A stretch of DNA of 54,292 nucleotides from DATDCY01 sp031406795 [NCBI: Candidatus Rokuibacteriota bacterium] (GCA_031406795.1 JANOHV010000074.1:1-54292), one strand, 5' to 3'. Positions 45,246 through 52,461 are shown, counted from the first letter of the stretch. Made by a program: numbers and translations. The notes: generated from the sequence alone by a model not told the origin.

Positions 45246-45261
45246 TTTGACTCAAGTCAAA
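45246..45261. promoter_or_regulatory. FNR/HcpR-type operator TTGAC-N4-GTCAA
   Basis: TTTGACTCAAGTCAAA is a near-symmetric 16-bp site with perfect TTGAC and GTCAA half-sites (45247-45251 and 45256-45260). Its centre (45253.5) is 41.5 bp before the start point expected from the -10 hexamer at 45283-45288, the classical class II activator position. A further half-site, TTTGAC, lies at 45235-45240. Confidence 0.65.
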
Positions 45262-45282
45262 GACCTGCCCCTCGCCGGGGGG

Positions 45283-45288
45283 TATGTT
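45283..45288 (+). promoter_or_regulatory. -10 element of the ferredoxin promoter
   Basis: TATGTT lies about 60 bp before ATG 45350, with no -35 box at the right distance; the place of the -35 is taken by the TTGAC-N4-GTCAA palindrome. This fits an activator-dependent promoter. Confidence 0.45.
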
Positions 45289-45349
45289 CGTCCAAGATCG
45301 TAGTTCGAATGGTCATCGCAGCCGCGATGCGCGGCGGGAGGAAACGGAC

Positions 45350-46204
45350 ATGAAACGCAAGATCGTACTGATCGACGCCGAGAAGTGCAACGGCTGCGGG
45401 CTCTGTGTTCCCAATTGCGCCGAAGGGGCGATTCAGGTCATCGACGGCAAGGCCCGGCTCGTCGCGGAGAATCTCTGCGACGGGCTCGGCGCCTGCCTCG
45501 GCGAGTGCCCCGAGGGGGCGATCACGATCGAGGAGCGCGACGCCGAGGGTTTCGACGAGAGCGTCGTGGAGCAGCATCTCAAGGCCATCGGCCGCGCGCC
45601 GGCCGCGCAGCACGGGGAGCATCACGAAGGGCCCGGGCATCATCACGGCGACCACCAGCACGGCGAGAAGCACCACCACGAGAATCGCCTGCAGCCCGGC
45701 GGCCACGCTCACCATGGGGGCGGCGGCTGCCCGTCGGCGCGCCTGGTCAGCCATGATCGCGCATCGGCCGCAGCGCAGGTTCCCGCGGGCGAAGTCGGTT
45801 CCGAACTCGGCCACTGGCCGATCAAACTCCAGCTCGTGCCGCCGACGGCGCCGTTTTTCAAAGGGAAGGATCTGCTGATCGCAGCCGACTGCGCTCCCGT
45901 GGCCTTTGGTGATTTCCAGCGGCGCTTCCTCAAAGACAGCGCGGTTGTGATCCAGTGCCCGAAATTCGGCGAACAGGGGTTTGTCGTCGACAAGCTCGCC
46001 GGCATCTTCCGGGATGGCGGGATTACCGGCATCACCGTGATGCGAATGGAAGTGCCCTGCTGCGGCGGGTTGAGCTGGGGCGTCCAGAAGGCGCTCCAGT
46101 TGTCCGGCCGCACGGATCTGCCGCTGCGCGAGGTGGTGGTCGGCGTGCGCGGCGACATCGTTTCCGATCGCGCGCAGGCCACCGGTATTCCCGTGGCTGG
46201 TTGA
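45350..46204 (+). CDS. Two-cluster 4Fe-4S ferredoxin with His-rich linker
   Basis: A 284-residue cytoplasmic iron-sulfur protein. Residues 1-65 have one canonical cluster motif (CNGCGLCVPNCAEGAI) and a variant one (C-D-G-L-G-A-C-L-G-E-C-P, with five residues between the first two cysteines). About residues 88-125 are extremely His-rich, with several HHH and HxH runs. The C-terminal ~140 residues form a conserved domain with more cysteines (AADCAPVAF, QCPKFGEQ, MEVPCCGGL). In other anaerobes this protein often sits near FNR-type regulators or hybrid-cluster proteins; its electron partner is not known. The start is ATG 45350 with GGGAGGAAA. The octaheme cytochrome follows after 165 bp. Confidence 0.85.
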   Translation: MKRKIVLIDAEKCNGCGLCVPNCAEGAIQVIDGKARLVAENLCDGLGACLGECPEGAITIEERDAEGFDESVVEQHLKAIGRAPAAQHGEHHEGPGHHHGDHQHGEKHHHENRLQPGGHAHHGGGGCPSARLVSHDRASAAAQVPAGEVGSELGHWPIKLQLVPPTAPFFKGKDLLIAADCAPVAFGDFQRRFLKDSAVVIQCPKFGEQGFVVDKLAGIFRDGGITGITVMRMEVPCCGGLSWGVQKALQLSGRTDLPLREVVVGVRGDIVSDRAQATGIPVAG

Positions 46205-46369
46205 GATTTTTCGGCGCCCGGTGCCCGCTGCGGGCGGGACGCTTCACGAGCCGGTCGCCGTGGGTGGCGCAGGCAACTGCCCCGACAGTTTCGGGGTGAC
46301 AACGGCGGGGGATTCAGACACTCCCGACAATCGCGGGGAACCGCACACACAACCAGGAGGAGGGGACGC

Positions 46370-47581
46370 ATGAAGAAAGCGATGTTCACGACCTTGGCGG
46401 CGATCGGCTGGCTGGCGATCGCGGCAGCGCCGGCGACGGCCGCCGACAGCGCCTGCATCAGCTGTCACGAGAAAACGACGCCGGGCATTGTCGCCGACTG
46501 GAAGAAGAGCGCGATGGCCGACCAGTTCGACTGCACGAAGTGCCACGGCGACAAGCACCTGAGCGCCACCGATGCGGCGAAGGCGACGATGCCGACGCCC
46601 GAGACCTGCAAAGACTGCCACAAAAAGCAATATGACCAGTACATGGGCGGCAAGCACTCGAAGGCCTGGGTCGCGATGGCCGCGATGCCGACGAACGCCC
46701 TGCAGCCCCACGCGTACATTTCGGGGCTCAAGGGGTGCGGCGGCTGCCACCGCGTCGGCATCAAGCCGGAGGAGGAGAAGAAGTACAACCGCTACGGGAT
46801 GGGGTGCAACTCCTGCCACACCCGCCACGCCTTCTCCAAGGCCGAAGCGCAGAAGCCCCAGGCCTGCCAGACCTGCCACATGGGCTTCGACCACCCCCAG
46901 TGGGAGATGTGGTCCTCCTCCAAGCATGGCTCGATCGCCCTCTCGGGCGGTGATGCCGGTCGTGCGCCCGTCTGCCAGACCTGCCACATGCCCGGCGGCG
47001 ACCACGGCGTGCGGACCGCCTGGGGCTTCCTCGCGGTGCGTCTGCCCGAAGACGACGCGGAGTGGATGGGCTACCGCGCGACGATCCTCAAGGCTCTCCA
47101 GGTGCTGGATCCCGACGGCAAGCCGACCGCGCGCCTCGAGGTCGTGAAGGCCGGCGATGTGGCGCGTCTGACCAAGGAGTCGTTCGACGCCGAGCGCAAC
47201 AAGATGATCGGTGTCTGCACCCAGTGCCACGGCGCGCCTTTCGTGAAGAAGAACCTGGGCGAGGCCGACCAGATGATCAAGGAGGCCGACAAGCTCATGG
47301 CCGAGGCGATCGAGATTGTCGCCGGTCTCTACAAGGACGGGATCATCAAGCCGCAGGCGGGACAGACGGCCTACCCGGATCTGCTGACCTTCTACGACAC
47401 GCAGACGCCCGTGGAGCAGACGCTCTACGTGATGTTCCTCGAGCACCGGATGCGGGCCTTCCAGGGGGCGTTCCACATGAACCCGGACTACGTGACCTGG
47501 TACGGCTACGCCGAGATGAAGAAGGACCTCGTGGAGATCAAGCACGGGGCGGAGAGCATGCGTCGCGAGGCGAAGAAGTAA
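46370..47581 (+). CDS. Exported octaheme cytochrome c, hydroxylamine oxidoreductase-like
   Basis: The 403-residue protein has a Sec signal peptide (cleavage after APATA, about residue 24) and eight CxxCH heme motifs at Cys 29, 55, 80, 123, 146, 166, 202 and 283. The C-terminal part (YVMFLEHRMRAFQGAFHMNPDY, VTWYGYAEMKKDL) matches the helical tail of the HAO/octaheme family. The spacing agrees with HAO, in which the fourth heme (here CGGCH) is the active site. HAO-like proteins oxidise hydroxylamine, or reduce nitrite or hydroxylamine when they lack the cross-linking Tyr; I cannot decide which from sequence. The context of a ferredoxin and FNR-type site suggests anaerobic nitrogen-oxide metabolism. 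SD is AGGAGGAGG. A strong terminator follows. Confidence 0.88.
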   Translation: MKKAMFTTLAAIGWLAIAAAPATAADSACISCHEKTTPGIVADWKKSAMADQFDCTKCHGDKHLSATDAAKATMPTPETCKDCHKKQYDQYMGGKHSKAWVAMAAMPTNALQPHAYISGLKGCGGCHRVGIKPEEEKKYNRYGMGCNSCHTRHAFSKAEAQKPQACQTCHMGFDHPQWEMWSSSKHGSIALSGGDAGRAPVCQTCHMPGGDHGVRTAWGFLAVRLPEDDAEWMGYRATILKALQVLDPDGKPTARLEVVKAGDVARLTKESFDAERNKMIGVCTQCHGAPFVKKNLGEADQMIKEADKLMAEAIEIVAGLYKDGIIKPQAGQTAYPDLLTFYDTQTPVEQTLYVMFLEHRMRAFQGAFHMNPDYVTWYGYAEMKKDLVEIKHGAESMRREAKK

Positions 47582-47596
47582 CCCCTCCTGAACGGG

Positions 47597-47630
47597 AAAG
47601 GGCATCCGGGGTGACCCGGATGCCCTTTTT
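47597..47630 (+). terminator. Strong intrinsic terminator after the octaheme cytochrome gene
   Basis: AAAGGGCATCCGGG, loop GTGA, CCCGGATGCCCTTT, then TT: a 14-bp perfect stem with a run of T. It starts 16 bp past the stop at 47581. The reverse complement has an A-rich side and would serve the convergent PxxKW gene too. Confidence 0.9.
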
Positions 47631-47648
47631 ATTTCGTGCCGGAGCAGT

Positions 47649-47936
47649 CTACTTCTTGGCCGCCTGGCTGCGTTTGGACGCCTTGAGCGGGTTGAGCTTC
47701 TTCTCGTCCTTCTTGACGTCGGACTTCAGGTGGGTCGCGAAGTTGCAGCGGCCGAGCGTCCACTTCGACGCCGGGTTCGCGAAGACGGCGCAGAAGGCAC
47801 CCGCCGGGAATTCCCGCACGTTGCCGCAGCCTTCGCACTTCTCCACCACCGTGATGCAGCGGCCGCCGCTGTAGGAACAGCCGGTCTTGACCATAAACGT
47901 GCATTCGGTGCCATCCTTGATCGTTGCGCAGAGCAT
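47649..47936 (-). CDS. PxxKW-family cysteine-rich protein
   Basis: A 95-residue cytoplasmic protein with eight cysteines. The N-terminal half has C-x8-C, then TGCSYSGGRC and KCEGCGNVREF, with a CxxC knuckle. The name-giving motif is NPASKWTLGRCNFATH. The C-terminus is lysine-rich (KKDEKKLNPLKASKRSQAAKK) and may bind nucleic acid. It is a conserved family of anaerobic deltaproteobacteria, of unknown function; a metal or iron-sulfur role is inferred from the cysteines. The start is ATG 47936 with GGGAGG. It is driven by a near-consensus promoter shared back to back with a PAS kinase gene. Convergent with the octaheme cytochrome. Confidence 0.88.
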   Translation of the reverse strand: MLCATIKDGTECTFMVKTGCSYSGGRCITVVEKCEGCGNVREFPAGAFCAVFANPASKWTLGRCNFATHLKSDVKKDEKKLNPLKASKRSQAAKK

Positions 47937-47969
47937 AGTCGGTTCACCTCCCTTGCTTGGTAACCGCAA

Positions 47970-47999
47970 ATAATAGGCGTCACCCCCGGTCGTTGTCAA
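47970..47999 (-). promoter_or_regulatory. Promoter of the PxxKW gene
   Basis: On the minus strand TTGACA (47999-47994), an 18-bp spacer and TATTAT (47975-47970) form a near-consensus sigma-70 promoter about 35 bp before ATG 47936. Confidence 0.75.
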
Positions 48000-48027
48000 G
48001 AACCGGTCTTGACGCCTGCTTGACAAC
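47992..48027. promoter_or_regulatory. Inverted repeat between divergent promoters
   Basis: GTTGTCAAG (47992-48000) and CTTGACAAC (48019-48027) are perfect 9-bp inverted copies and contain the -35 boxes of both divergent promoters. Nested inside is GTCAAGA (47995-48001) with TCTTGAC (48007-48013). One dimeric regulator could cover both -35 boxes. Confidence 0.5.
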
Positions 48028-48049
48028 CGGGCGGGGCGGGCGCTAATAA
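48020..48049 (+). promoter_or_regulatory. Promoter of the PAS-PAS kinase gene
   Basis: TTGACA (48020-48025), an 18-bp spacer and TAATAA (48044-48049) lie about 70 bp before GTG 48119, giving a leader of roughly 60 nt with its own SD (AAGGGGG). Confidence 0.6.
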
Positions 48050-48118
48050 AGACGGGAGCACCCGTCACGGTTCATTCTCGAGGAAAGCGGTCGCGTTTCG
48101 CAAGGGGGTTGTCCGTTC

Positions 48119-49684
48119 GTGTCGAAGCCAACGCCGTTGCCCAAAGATCTTGCAGCCGAGGTCGAGCGCCTGCGCGCGGAGGTGGGCAAATTGCGCGGGT
48201 GGGTCCGGGAGTACCGCCACTTCGCGCAGCACACCTCGGACGTGATCTTCGTGCTCGATCTCGAAGCCCGGCGCGTGGTGTACGTCAATGACCGCTGCGA
48301 GGACCTGCTGGGCTACCGCGGCGCGGAGTTGATGGCTCCGGGATTCGACTTTGCCGGGCTGATCGCCCCGGACTCGGGGGAGAAAGTCCGCCGCAGCTAC
48401 CGGATGCACCTGCGGGGGGAGGAGCACCTGCCTTTCGAATTCGCCATGGTCGCCCGGGGCGGGCGTCGCGTCGAAGTGATGCTCAACTCCTGGAACACGA
48501 CCATCGGCGGTCACCGCGCGGTCGGCGGGATCATCGCGGACATCACCGCGCAGCACCGGCTGTCCGGGGAGCTGCGACAGGCCGCCGAACGCGCCGAGAG
48601 CGAGCGCGCCCGCGCGGAGTCGGTGATCGCGGCCATCGGCGAGAGCATCGTCGTTCAGGATCTGGCGTATCGGGTCACCTACCAGAACGAGGTCAACCGG
48701 CGTCTCTTCGGGGACCGCCTCGGCGAGCTCTGCCACGAGGTCTATGCCGGGCTCGATCACCTCTGCCCCGGCTGTCCGGTGGAGCAGACGTTCCTCGACG
48801 GGAACGTGCACCGGCACGTCACGACGACTGTCCGCGGCGGGCGCACGTCCCACATGGAACTGGTCTCTTCGCCGCTGCGCGACGCCGCCGGCAGGATCGT
48901 CGCGGGGCTCAAGCTCGTGAGGGACATCACGGGGCTGGTCGAATCCGCCGCGGCCCTGAGCAAGGCCAAGGAAGAGCTCGAGTGCCAGAACCAGGAGTTG
49001 CGAACGCTCGACCGCATGAAGGATGGGCTCGTCAGGGACGTTTCGCACGAACTCAAGACTCCCGTGGCCAAACAGGCGATGCAGCTGGAGATCCTGCGGC
49101 TGCAGCTCGGCGAGGCCTGTCGTGGTCCGGTGGCCAAGACACTGGGGGTCATGGAGGAAGCGGTGCACCGCCAGCAGCGGGTGATCCGCAACCTGCTCGA
49201 CATGGCGCGACTGGAGTCGGGACGGCGCACCTTCCGCCTCGGGCCGGTCCGGGTGGATGAAGTGCTCGCGCGCGTGCTCGAGGATTACCGCCCGATGCTC
49301 GAGGCCGCAGCGTTCGCCGTGACGGTGCGCGCCGAGCCGCTCGCCGTGACCGCGGACGAGGAGATGCTCTGGCACGTCGTCTCCAACCTCGTCAACAACG
49401 CGGTGAAGTTCGCGGCCCGCGCCGCAAAGCGCCGTCTCGAGGCGGCGGTGTCGCGCGAAGGCGGCCTGGCCGTGCTGCGAATCGCGGACAACGGCATCGG
49501 GCTCGCGCCGAACGAGCTCTCCCGGGCATTCGATCGTTTCTACCAGGCGTCGGCGTCGATCGAGGGCAGCGGGGTGGGGTTGAGCATCTGCCGCTCGATC
49601 ATGGAGGGGATGGGCGGGTCGGTTTCGCTCGAGTCGCCGGGGCAGGACCAGGGAGCACTCGCCACGGTCACGCTGCCGCTCTGA
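48119..49684 (+). CDS. PAS-PAS sensor histidine kinase
   Basis: A 521-residue soluble kinase with two PAS domains. The first (about 30-145) includes FVLDLEARRVVYVNDRCEDLLGY. The second (about 165-275) has a cysteine cluster (LCHEVYAGLDHLCPGCP). A coiled-coil leads to the H-box VRDVSHELKTPVAKQAM (His 310) and HATPase_c with FDRFYQASASIEGSGVGLSICRSIM. The start is GTG 48119 behind AAGGGGG at about 10 nt. No response regulator is adjacent. It is divergent from the PxxKW gene and convergent with the second Crp/Fnr regulator (12 bp between stops), so its partner may lie elsewhere. Confidence 0.9.
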   Translation: MSKPTPLPKDLAAEVERLRAEVGKLRGWVREYRHFAQHTSDVIFVLDLEARRVVYVNDRCEDLLGYRGAELMAPGFDFAGLIAPDSGEKVRRSYRMHLRGEEHLPFEFAMVARGGRRVEVMLNSWNTTIGGHRAVGGIIADITAQHRLSGELRQAAERAESERARAESVIAAIGESIVVQDLAYRVTYQNEVNRRLFGDRLGELCHEVYAGLDHLCPGCPVEQTFLDGNVHRHVTTTVRGGRTSHMELVSSPLRDAAGRIVAGLKLVRDITGLVESAAALSKAKEELECQNQELRTLDRMKDGLVRDVSHELKTPVAKQAMQLEILRLQLGEACRGPVAKTLGVMEEAVHRQQRVIRNLLDMARLESGRRTFRLGPVRVDEVLARVLEDYRPMLEAAAFAVTVRAEPLAVTADEEMLWHVVSNLVNNAVKFAARAAKRRLEAAVSREGGLAVLRIADNGIGLAPNELSRAFDRFYQASASIEGSGVGLSICRSIMEGMGGSVSLESPGQDQGALATVTLPL

Positions 49685-49696
49685 CCGGGCAGCCTG

Positions 49697-50380
49697 CTAG
49701 CAGTCGCGGCCGGATTCCGCCTTGAAGAAGGCCGGATGCAGCGTGATCCGCTTGTTGTGGATCGCGATCAGTCCCTCTTTCTCCATTGTCGCGAGCGCGC
49801 GCGTCACGGTTTCGCGCGAGGAGCCGACCATTTCCGCGAGCTCCTGGTGTGTCGGCGCCCGCTCGATGGTCCCCGTGCCGTCCTTGATCGGGTTGTGCCG
49901 CCCGAGATGGCCGATCAGGCAGACGAGCCGGTCGGCCACCGAGCCGAGCGCCAGGTTCTCGATCGTCTGGTCCGCGGCGCGCAGGCGCTTGGAGAGTTCG
50001 CGCAGCAGTTTGGTCATGATGCGCGCCTGGGTCAGCACATAGCGCTGGAAGTGCTCGCGGTCGAGGACGAGCAGCTCGGTGCTCTCCGTCGCGGTCGCGG
50101 TCGCCGAGCGCGGCTGGCCGTCGAGAAGCGACATCTCCCCGAAGAAGTTGCCCTCGTGGAGGACCGCGACGGTCACGTCGCGACCGTCGCGGCCGGTGCG
50201 GGAGATCTTCACCGAGCCGACGAGGATCAGGTACAGACCACCCTCGCTGTCGCTCTGGTGAAAGATCACGGTGCCCTTCGCGACCGTTTTCTCGCGCATC
50301 AGGTCGAGGATGGTGTCGCTCTCGCGGTCCGTCAGGTCGGCGAACAGGTGAATCCGGCGCAGCAGTTCACGATGTCCCAT
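49697..50380 (-). CDS. Crp/Fnr-family transcriptional regulator (second copy)
   Basis: A 227-residue protein with a nucleotide-binding-type beta-roll at about 10-120, including FHQSDSEGGLYLILVGSVK and the phosphate-binding-cassette-like EGNFFGEMSLLDGQPRSATATA. That cassette fits a real cyclic-nucleotide pocket better than the regulator at 44345 does. A winged HTH follows (about 165-220; QELAEMVGSSRETVTRALATM), with the R-E-T-V-T-R arrangement of CRP. ATG 50380 is chosen. A -10 hexamer (TATCAT) lies 6 nt upstream, indicating a leaderless transcript, and the longer frame would run through the promoter and a repeat. Target unknown. Confidence 0.88.
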   Translation of the reverse strand: MGHRELLRRIHLFADLTDRESDTILDLMREKTVAKGTVIFHQSDSEGGLYLILVGSVKISRTGRDGRDVTVAVLHEGNFFGEMSLLDGQPRSATATATESTELLVLDREHFQRYVLTQARIMTKLLRELSKRLRAADQTIENLALGSVADRLVCLIGHLGRHNPIKDGTGTIERAPTHQELAEMVGSSRETVTRALATMEKEGLIAIHNKRITLHPAFFKAESGRDC

Positions 50381-50386
50381 GAGCGC

Positions 50387-50415
50387 ATGATACCCCGGCC
50401 ACGGGTACATGAAAA
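50387..50415 (-). promoter_or_regulatory. Promoter giving a leaderless transcript of the second Crp/Fnr gene
   Basis: On the minus strand TTTTCA (50415-50410), a 17-bp spacer and TATCAT (50392-50387) are followed by 6 nt and ATG 50380. There is no Shine-Dalgarno. Confidence 0.55.
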
Positions 50416-50428
50416 GGGGTCTGTCGCG

Positions 50429-50456
50429 GCCCAAATCTGCGCGTAACGCGCGGATC
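50429..50456 (-). repeat. Family B GCGC repeat, copy 2
   Basis: The minus strand reads GATCCGCGCGTTACGCGC then AGATTTGGGC. It matches 28243-28270 at 25 of 28 positions. The core GCGCGTTACGCGC is palindromic apart from its centre. It lies upstream of the Crp/Fnr promoter, in the 341-bp gap before pgk; the remainder of that gap up to 50612 shows nothing recognisable. Confidence 0.6.
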
Positions 50457-50612
50457 AGGAGCGTCAGGCTTGTCACCTGGTCCGGATTTATCCGAGTCGT
50501 TGTTCATTTCTGATCGCAATGCCTGCTTCAAGCGATGCTCGACCTCTGCCACGCCGTGCTTCATGCACGAAATCCGGCTTTTTCAGTGGTTGAAATGCCT
50601 CCTCTGCTGCTG

Positions 50613-50634
50613 GATCCGCGCGTACGCGCGGATC
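50613..50634. repeat. 22-bp perfect palindrome, related to the family B repeat
   Basis: GATCCGCGCGT and its exact reverse complement ACGCGCGGATC adjoin without a loop. The first half is shared with repeat copy 2 (GATCCGCGCGTTACGCGC). It ends 11 bp before the -35 box of pgk, so it might also act as an operator. Confidence 0.6.
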
Positions 50635-50644
50635 GAGGCGCGGG

Positions 50645-50674
50645 TTGACCGGGCCGCGCCCGGTGGACTACCAT
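50645..50674 (+). promoter_or_regulatory. Promoter upstream of pgk
   Basis: TTGACC (50645-50650), an 18-bp spacer and TACCAT (50669-50674). The leader would be about 40 nt and includes the AAGGAG ribosome-binding site at 50711-50716. Confidence 0.5.
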
Positions 50675-50721
50675 TGGCGCCGGGTGGACCGCGCCGCGCG
50701 ACCATGCGCCAAGGAGATTGC

Positions 50722-52035
50722 ATGCAGATGACAAAGCTCGATCCCCGGCTCCCGCTTGTCCAGAACGCCGATCTCGACGGCAAGGTGGTGCTCGTGCGCT
50801 TCGACCACAACGTGGTCAAGAAGGGCGTCGTGAAGGACCCCTACCGCATCGACCGGACGATCGGCACGCTCTACAGCATCGTCGAGCGCGGGGGGCGGCC
50901 GATCCTGATGACCCACATCGGCCGCCCGCGCGACAAGAAGACCGGCGCCATCCGCTGCGAGGCGGCGGACGCCGTTGAATCCATCGTCGCCTACCTCGAG
51001 CAGAAGCTGCACGCGCGCTTCTTCGTCCCGCAGCTGCCTCCCGACGGCGATCGCGGCATCCTCGGCATCGACACGTCGATCAACCTCGCCGTGCGCGAGC
51101 TGCGCGCGCGGCGCTACGGCGGCATCTACCTGCCGAACATCCGCTGGTTCGCCGGCGAGGAAGCCGACGGCCCCGCGCGCGCCGCCTTCGCGCGCCAGCT
51201 GGCCGGTCTGGCCGACGTCTTCGTCAACGACGCGTTCGGCTCCTGGCAGCCCCACTGCTCGACGGTGGACGTCACGCGCCACCTGCCGTCGTTCGCCGGG
51301 TACCTGATGCAGGAGGAGATCGCGAACCTCGGCCGCGTGCTCGAGCCGGAGCGCCCGTTTGTCGCCGTGGTCGCCGGCGCCAAGTACGACACCAAGATCG
51401 GCCCGCTCCACGAGATCTACAAGAAGGTCGACCACCTGATCCTCGGCGGCGTGATGTATAACGCCTACCTCGGCGCGAAGTACGGTATCGTCATCGACGG
51501 CGTGGCCCCCGCCGACGTCGAGGCCGCCCGGCAGCTCGTCGAGATGGACAAGAAGGAGCACAAGGTCGTCGAGCTGCCGTTCGTCGTGGAGTCCGACCTC
51601 CCCGACCGGCGCGACGCCGGGTGCTTCCGCACGCGGGCCCTGGCGGACTTCAAGCCGGGCGAGCGCGTGCGCTACCTGCTGGACGTCGACCCGCTCTCCT
51701 TCCGCGACATGAAGGTGGCCGCGGCGCTCGGGCAGGCGAAGACGATCTTCGTCAACGCGGTCATGGGCTTCACGCCGCATTTCTCCGAAGGCTCTGCCGC
51801 GCTGGACGAGACGATCGACCAGAACCGCGCCGCGATGAAGCTCTACGGCGGCGGCGACACGCTGCAGGAGTTCAAGAACCTCTGCCCCGGGCTCTACCTC
51901 TCGGTCATGGACAACGCCCGCTACTACTTCTTCACCGGCGGCGGCACGGTCCTCACCGCGATCGAGAAGGGCAGCGCCTACGGGCTGGCGCCGGTGCAGG
52001 CGCTCATCGCCAACGCCGGCAAGGCGCCGGGGTAG
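50722..52035 (+). CDS. pgk: Phosphoglycerate kinase, divergent type
   Basis: Transfers phosphate between 1,3-bisphosphoglycerate and ADP in glycolysis or gluconeogenesis. The 437 residues are slightly longer than usual (390-415). Recognisable family positions are VLVRFDHNVVKKG (normally R-x-D-x-N-V-P), THIGRPRDKK, FVNDAFGSWQ, GYLMQEEI, VVAGAKYDTKIG, LILGGVMYNAYLGAK and the C-terminal GGGDTLQEF. Several motifs are unusual: H-N-V-V for F-N-V-P, and NAVMGFTPHFSEG for the normal W-N-G-P-M-G-x-F-E. It may be a divergent lineage or a paralogue with altered nucleotide use. ATG 50722 follows AAGGAG by 5 nt; ATG 50728 is equally possible. nikR follows after 12 bp. Confidence 0.85.
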   Translation: MQMTKLDPRLPLVQNADLDGKVVLVRFDHNVVKKGVVKDPYRIDRTIGTLYSIVERGGRPILMTHIGRPRDKKTGAIRCEAADAVESIVAYLEQKLHARFFVPQLPPDGDRGILGIDTSINLAVRELRARRYGGIYLPNIRWFAGEEADGPARAAFARQLAGLADVFVNDAFGSWQPHCSTVDVTRHLPSFAGYLMQEEIANLGRVLEPERPFVAVVAGAKYDTKIGPLHEIYKKVDHLILGGVMYNAYLGAKYGIVIDGVAPADVEAARQLVEMDKKEHKVVELPFVVESDLPDRRDAGCFRTRALADFKPGERVRYLLDVDPLSFRDMKVAAALGQAKTIFVNAVMGFTPHFSEGSAALDETIDQNRAAMKLYGGGDTLQEFKNLCPGLYLSVMDNARYYFFTGGGTVLTAIEKGSAYGLAPVQALIANAGKAPG

Positions 52036-52047
52036 GGGACGCTGGGA

Positions 52048-52461
52048 ATGGCGGATCTCGTCCGGTTCGGCATTTCGATCCCGGGGCCGCTACTCGAGAG
52101 CTTCGACGCGCTGATCGACGGGGCGGGGTACGCCAACCGCTCCGAGGCGATCCGCGACCTGATCCGCAGCCGGCTCGTCGACGCGGCGTGGGAGGGCGGC
52201 ACGGGCGAGATGATCGGGACGCTGACCCTGGTCTACGACCACCACGTGCACGAGCTGGGGGATGCGCTGACCGGCATCCAGCACCAGCACCACGCGGCGA
52301 TCCTCTCGACGCTGCACATCCACCTCGACGCGCACCTGTGCCTCGAGGTGCTCGTGCTGCGCGGGCTGGTCCCGGTGATCAAGCACATTTCGGAGGCCCT
52401 GATCGGCATGCGCGGGGTCAAGCACGGGAAACTCACGGTGACGAGCGCGGGGCACCTCTAG
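52048..52461 (+). CDS. nikR: Nickel-responsive regulator NikR
   Basis: The 137-residue protein has a ribbon-helix-helix DNA-binding domain at 1-50 ([34 protein letters not shown]) and an ACT-like nickel domain. The nickel ligands are visible: His in YDHHVHELG, then H-I-H and Cys in [18 protein letters not shown]. It senses intracellular Ni(II) and represses uptake genes. No nickel transporter, hydrogenase or urease lies in the window. It follows pgk by 12 bp with only a weak ribosome-binding site. An operator of the GTATGA-N16-TCATAC type was not seen nearby. Confidence 0.93.
   Translation: MADLVRFGISIPGPLLESFDALIDGAGYANRSEAIRDLIRSRLVDAAWEGGTGEMIGTLTLVYDHHVHELGDALTGIQHQHHAAILSTLHIHLDAHLCLEVLVLRGLVPVIKHISEALIGMRGVKHGKLTVTSAGHL

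Noticed and set aside
46205-46369. A riboswitch in the 165-bp leader of the octaheme cytochrome
   Set aside because: Only a short GCCCG-CTG-CGGGC hairpin is visible, with no cobalamin or c-di-GMP aptamer consensus.
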